Source: Fremontodendron californicum
Lineage: Eukaryota > Streptophyta > Magnoliopsida > Malvales > Malvaceae
Assembly (NCBI GenBank): GCA_030761205.1
Contig: JAULJL010000024.1
Location: 15,303,122 to 15,367,121 of the forward strand
DNA length: 64,000 nt
Direction of reading: 5' to 3'
A program made the translations under genes and the position numbers. Below the pieces are notes generated by a model that saw nothing but the letters and a program-made list of their open reading frames with translations, did no database searches and was not told where the DNA came from. Every line of letters starts with the position of its first letter. Within the stretch, counting starts at the first letter, position 1. Below are positions 59,335 to 64,000 of this stretch, one piece after another.

Positions 59335-61237
59335 ATGCACCCAAAAGAGTGTATCTTATTTAACCTTGCACTAAAAAGATCAATTGTAAGTATAGTAGTT
59401 AGCAAGGGTCGAGTCCTCAGGGATTGGGTTTTAATTTATGAGTTATTAGTTTATAACTTACATTCAAAGAAACAATAAAAGAAAAAGGGGTTTTTTGAAG
59501 CCAGATTTAAACTAAAGTAAATAATAAGAATAAGATGCAAGGCGGTATAACCAGCCAATAAAAATATATATACTAAATTAGGCGGTATAACCAGCCAATA
59601 AAATATATATACTAAATTAGGCGGTATAACCAGCCAATAAAAATAAAACAAAGTTAATATACAAATTAGGCGGTATAACCAGCCAATAAAAATAAATATA
59701 CTTTTAAAAATAAGCAAACTAGAAAAGTAAGAAAACAAGTAAGTAAGAAGAATCAAATATGAAAAATATGGTTAAGGTTTCATTCTCCACCACTAGACAT
59801 CATTAAGAATCAATTTCAGATCTATCAATATCAACCAACTATCAAAGTTAACAACCGTAGATAACAACAAGCTCTGTTATCCCAATCTTTCCTTAGTTTC
59901 TCGTTAAATAGAACAAGCTCTCTATTTAATCTCTAACCATCAAACAACCTAGAATAAGCTCTCTAGATTCAATTTAATGGCAGCTTTATGATGAGAAAGA
60001 TAGGTTGATCTAAGCAACAAACACATAAGCTCGGATTGTTCAACTTAGGTTATGTTCCACTTTGCAATTATTGAAAACTTGACCATAATCATTAATCACA
60101 AATTGCCACTTATGAATAGGAAATCAAGACAATTACACGGATCAAGACTCCTAAACTAGCAATAGATAATTATCAAGATCTATCTAGTTGTACACCTAAA
60201 CAAATCAAGACAACATCATGAACAATTCTTGTAGAAGAACATAAGCAACTTTGATAGAAAATTAATGATAGATAGAATCTGAAAATCAATTATAAAACAT
60301 GTCTAGAGCTTTGAAATCACCCTTAACCAAATAGAAGTTTAGCCTAGCATAGGCATTGTAAACATAAACATAAAATTAAAGAAAATCTAAGAAGAAAATA
60401 AAAGAAAGAAAGAAGAAGAGGAAGAATATTAATTATCCAACCTCTTGCTCTCTCTAAAGAAAAAGAAAACTAGAGAAAAGAAAGAAAACTAGAGAAAAGA
60501 AAGAAGAAGAAAACTTAGAAAATTTTATTAAAATGGCTATATCCTACCTATGTACAATATGATCCCTTACAATCATCCAAGGCCCTCTATTTATACACAT
60601 TTTGGAGGGCTAAATGACAAGAGACAAGCTTTACAAATTTCAAAGGTAGGTATAATAGGTGGGTGCATTTTCTAACAATTTTCGTCATACATGACGATTT
60701 TGATCAGCGAACTTGATGGTCGATTTTGTCAATTTTGCAGGCCTTATCTGATCACATGGTCTTCTAGAAAAATGTTACCCTATCAGTTACTGATCCATAG
60801 CCGTTGGAATCAGCTCATTTGCTGATGTGGATAAGAAGATATGGGCAAAATACGAAAACAGGTCAGCACAGACGTCATTGCACATCAGCCAACTTGATGG
60901 TCTATTTCGCTAGGGAAAACGACTCCGTTTCAAGAAGTGTAAAACATGAAAAAGATAGATATGCCTCTTAGCTTTGCACGGCTACAAATTTCAGCCTTAT
61001 TGCTTCAGTGAAACGCCAGATATAGCTGATATGGCAAAAGGTGTCGGAACTGGAACTGAACTGGATTTGCCCTTAATTCTAGTAATCTGAAATCAATCAA
61101 AGAAACTTGTGAAAAACACCAAATTACATAAAAATATAAAGGATCATAAACACAATTAGACTAAACAATAATAACTCGTATTTGACACAAAACAATAATA
61201 AAACATAACTAAAAACTATATAATTGTACGAGTTATC
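59335..61237 (-). repeat. 5' LTR of the reverse composite (R3)
   Basis: Seen: near-identical to R1 but without its terminal two or three bases (AAATGCACCC in place of TGATGCACCC). Followed on + by the GCAAT duplication. Confidence 0.85.
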
Positions 61238-61242
61238 AGCAA
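61238..61242. repeat. Target site duplication of the reverse composite (right)
   Basis: Seen: GCAAT, identical to 48252-48256. Confidence 0.8.
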
Positions 61243-61571
61243 TCATGAGAATGAGAACTCTTGTCACATCTAAAACATTTTCATGAAACGAATCAACTTT
61301 TCGGATTTGTGATTTCGTCCATATCATTTTAGTCAGTTACTGGTTTCGCCCAGATCACTTCTCTGACTTTGGTTTTCCCAAGTCATTTTTAATTCCTGGC
61401 TTCGTCTAGATCATTAAACCGCTTTCAAAATTAGTTTTCAATTTTGATTTAAAAAAAAAAAAACTCTCAAATAAAAACTTCTCTGGAAACTCTAACTCCA
61501 TGATCGGACAAAATCGTTGCTTATGTCTTTGCCTTATTCCTGATTCTCAGCAATGTGTAAAGAAGGGCAGC
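61243..61571 (+). other. 3' region and polypurine tract of the outer element
   Basis: Seen: noncoding with repeated TTCGTC(T/C)AGATCA-like stretches, ending TAAAGAAGGGCAGC just before the 3' LTR (polypurine tract about 61557-61571). It follows gag directly once the nested element is removed, so protease to integrase are absent. Confidence 0.6.
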
Positions 61572-64000
61572 TGTAGCAACCTAATTTTGTCCGAATCACG
61601 TCCCGAGATAGCTAATCCGAGCAAGATTTCACTAAGTCCGATTTCTTAAAATTAAGCGGGCCTAGATTAAATTGAATTATTATACGAAGTGGGTTTGAGC
61701 TGAAATTAATCGATTCAGGCTTTAAATGGGTTTCAATTGCATTTTAATCTCAATCTTAATTGGGCTTTTTGGATCAAGCATTAAGCTTAATTTTTTTTTC
61801 TTTTTCTGAATTATGTTGGGCCACTTAGGTTGCCTTTATGCTATGTGGGCCTTGAGGCCCAGAATAGGAAAACCTATTCTGTGGTTTTGCTAGGGTTATG
61901 CTGGCAGCCTGCCAGCTCGCCGCCCCTACCCTCTGTCAAGCCACTTGCACACGCCACCATGTCACCGCCTACTTGCAACACTATTGCTGGAAGCAAACCC
62001 GAAGACCCCAGATTTTCTAGGATCTTCTAGGAGTTGGCTCTAATGGTTCTACAAAGGAGGAACCAAACACAAGAAAAAATGAGGAGACTATCCGAGACCC
62101 CCCAAAAAAAACCCTCCACCATTCGAAAATCCTCCACTAATCCCAGCCCCCCACTCAGCTTCCCCTGGTTGGAATCGAATCCCTCATCACAGCAACCAAT
62201 ATCCAAACTCACAATCAATAGCCACCACAACAAGGACCTAAAAAAAACAAAACATCTATATTCGAAAAAATGGGTCTATGGAGTTGGGAAAGGATTTTTG
62301 CGATTTTGAATGGTGAAAAGCTTGCTTAGGAGGGAAGAAAGTGTGCCTAAAGTTTGAAGGCAACCCGACGGCGGACGACACCGGATCAGAGGTTTGAAGA
62401 CCGCGGCTAAAATCCTAGATCTAGGCCTATAGAAATGTTTTTAGGCAAAACAGAGCCCAAATCCGGGAAGAGGTCAAAGAGGTGGTCTGGGTGGATTTTA
62501 GGGTCAAATGGAGTCCGACCACTGGCGGCAGAAGGCGACGGCACGGTGGAGCACTGTGACTGCTGGCCTATTTTTGGGTTTCGGTAATGAACTAGGGAGA
62601 GAAGAGAGGGAGATAGAGAAAGAAAAGTTTAGAGAGAGGGAAAAAAAGGAAAAAAATGAAAGAAAAGAAAAAATCTTAGATTTTATAGTTTTAAAATAAA
62701 TTAAATTAAAGTAGGATCCTTGCGTTGACCCGGACCTGACTTGGATCCGTGTGATCCAACTCCAACCCTGTCTGTAAAAAAAAAGGAGAGAGAGAAAGAT
62801 CTGCGGGTCAAAGGAGCTGACCCGACCCGCGACTCGTTTGATTCGGCCCGACCCATCAGCAACATACTTGGTCTTGGGCTTTTGGGCTCTTCATCTTGGA
62901 CCCCATATTTGAAACTTATTTGGTATAATTCTCTACCTCTTAGCCCATTTTCATTATGTATTTATATTATCTATTTATAAACTATCACATGTATCCATAT
63001 TAAAACAAATAAATAAATAATTTAGGAAGAGTGGGTAATGAAAATAATTATTCAGTTAAATTTCTTGAAAATAAATTTTATGGGAAAAAGAAAAAAAAAA
63101 AAAAACCTTTTGTTCTTAATCACTCTTAGGAAAATATTCTAGTGACATTATATAAGTGTAAAAAATTTAATTAATTAATCAATCTTTTTTTTATCACACA
63201 AAAAAATTAACCTAAGGAATAAAATGATTAAATAAATTTTGTTTTTACTATGTGCATCATGTATTTGTGGAGCCATATACATTTTATTTTGTCCCTTTTT
63301 AATGAAGATGAAAATAGTGGAAGATTTTTTTTATTTTTTTTTCTAGGAAAATATAAGACCTTTTAAAAAAAAAAACGTTTAAGTCAACACTTCTGGTGTG
63401 GATATTTTATAAGTTCCTGCCTAGATGTTGGAGGAATCTCAAATTTTAATTTCTAGAATTATGATGAGAAGTTTCAAGTGTGAAGATATTTTCCAAATTC
63501 TTCCTAGAAGTTGGGGAATTTTGAAAGGCTCTTACACGGATAATTTTTATCTTAACTTTAAATAAAAAATTTATTAAACTAATTCGTTATTTGCATTATC
63601 TTATATGTTTATCTATGCTCATATACTTTTCTTTGGTTATTGCATTAATAATATTTGTTCATCATATATTATGTTACGAAATAAAATCATGCTTAAAAAA
63701 AAAGGAATTTTATGAAATAAAATAAGATAATCACCTAAGTAAAAACAAATATTGGTAACCCTACCTAGACGTTGGAAGGTTTTCAATAATTGTTATTTAC
63801 AAAGGAATATCATTTGATTTAGAAAAATATTATGCAAATTCAAAAGCGAGAAAATTCTTTTCAAATTCTGCTTAGATGTTGGAGAATTTGGAGAAAGTTT
63901 TCGCCTGAGACTTTGATTTTATTCTTGAATAAAATGATTTGTTTTTCTTTCTTCAAAAATCCAAAAATTTGCAATAAAAATAATTATAGGAATTATTTTT
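61572..64000 (+). repeat. 3' LTR of the outer element, cut by the window end
   Basis: Seen: starts TGTAGCAACC and aligns with 32772-35207. Many substitutions and small indels separate the two copies, so the outer insertion is clearly older than the nested ones. Frames at 61830-62980 are not conserved as protein between the LTR copies. Confidence 0.8.

Larger units (their letters stand above)
48257..61237 (-). mobile_element. Reverse-strand composite LTR retrotransposon with two LOG cassettes
   Basis: Seen: nearly identical outer LTRs (48257-50160 and 59335-61237) flanked by GCAAT on both sides. Read on the minus strand, the interior is: an A/T homopolymer (59297-59334), a third truncated LTR (57411-59296), a LOG cassette in opposite orientation (55471-57405), a gag fragment (54395-55333) with its own 3' region, then pol end, 178-frame copy, LOG copy, 3' region and polypurine tract. 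No primer site follows the 5' LTR, and no reverse transcriptase or integrase core is present. Either a chimeric retrotransposition product or a mis-assembly of related elements. Confidence 0.75.
32772..64000 (+). mobile_element. Outer Ty3/gypsy element, gag-only, 3' end beyond the window
   Basis: Seen: the LTR starting TGTATCAACCTAATTTTGTCCG at 32772 is repeated as TGTAGCAACCTAATTTTGTCCG at 61572 and stays aligned to the end of the window. Between them, minus the two nested insertions, are a leader, a broken gag and a 3' region ending in a purine-rich tract. No protease, reverse transcriptase, RNase H or integrase remains. The gag type is that of the Tat/Ogre branch. Known: gag-only LTR elements (TR-GAG) occur in plants and need helper elements. 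The many LTR differences show it is the oldest layer of the cluster. Confidence 0.8.

Overview
The window is AT-rich nuclear DNA from a flowering plant, most likely a eudicot. It shows GT-AG introns, plant Helitron, hAT and Ty3/gypsy remains, a tRNA-Asp primer site in a retrotransposon, and a plant-type SEN1-like helicase gene. The species cannot be told from the sequence.

Layout. (1) 1-7707: a decayed Helitron, with PIF1-type helicase fragments followed by an RPA-like (DUF223) pseudogene. A 2.24-kb hAT-like element (2042-4277, 8-bp target duplication) cuts the helicase; it carries TTCGGG-rich arrays and a piece of an LTR. (2) 7708-9100: a tandemly duplicated repeat. (3) 9717-27835 (+): the one clearly intact host gene, a 21-exon SEN1/senataxin-like superfamily 1 RNA/DNA helicase of about 2350 residues. 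Its introns hold a hAT MITE, a probable solo LTR and other small elements. Upstream lie an E2F-type site and two telo-boxes. (4) 27836-32771: the downstream flank, the probable last exon of a truncated convergent gene, and a repeat- and palindrome-rich AT block. (5) 32772-64000: a large nested retrotransposon cluster. The outer element is an old gag-only Ty3/gypsy element whose 3' LTR runs off the window. Two younger elements sit in its gag remnant: a complete forward element (37153-47157, duplication GTCAG) and a reverse-strand composite (48257-61237, duplication GCAAT).

The most unusual content is in the nested elements. Between the pol remnant and the 3' LTR they carry two extra reading frames: a basic CxxC...C protein of 178 residues and an intronless LOG-type gene (cytokinin riboside 5'-monophosphate phosphoribohydrolase). 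The cassette occurs three times, once with both frames intact (42142-43692) and twice damaged and in inverted arrangement (52185-53851 and 55471-56882). The carrier has lost reverse transcriptase, RNase H and the integrase core, so it would depend on helper elements while carrying a potential hormone-activating enzyme. This looks like gene capture by a retrotransposon; whether it is expressed or active cannot be judged from the sequence.
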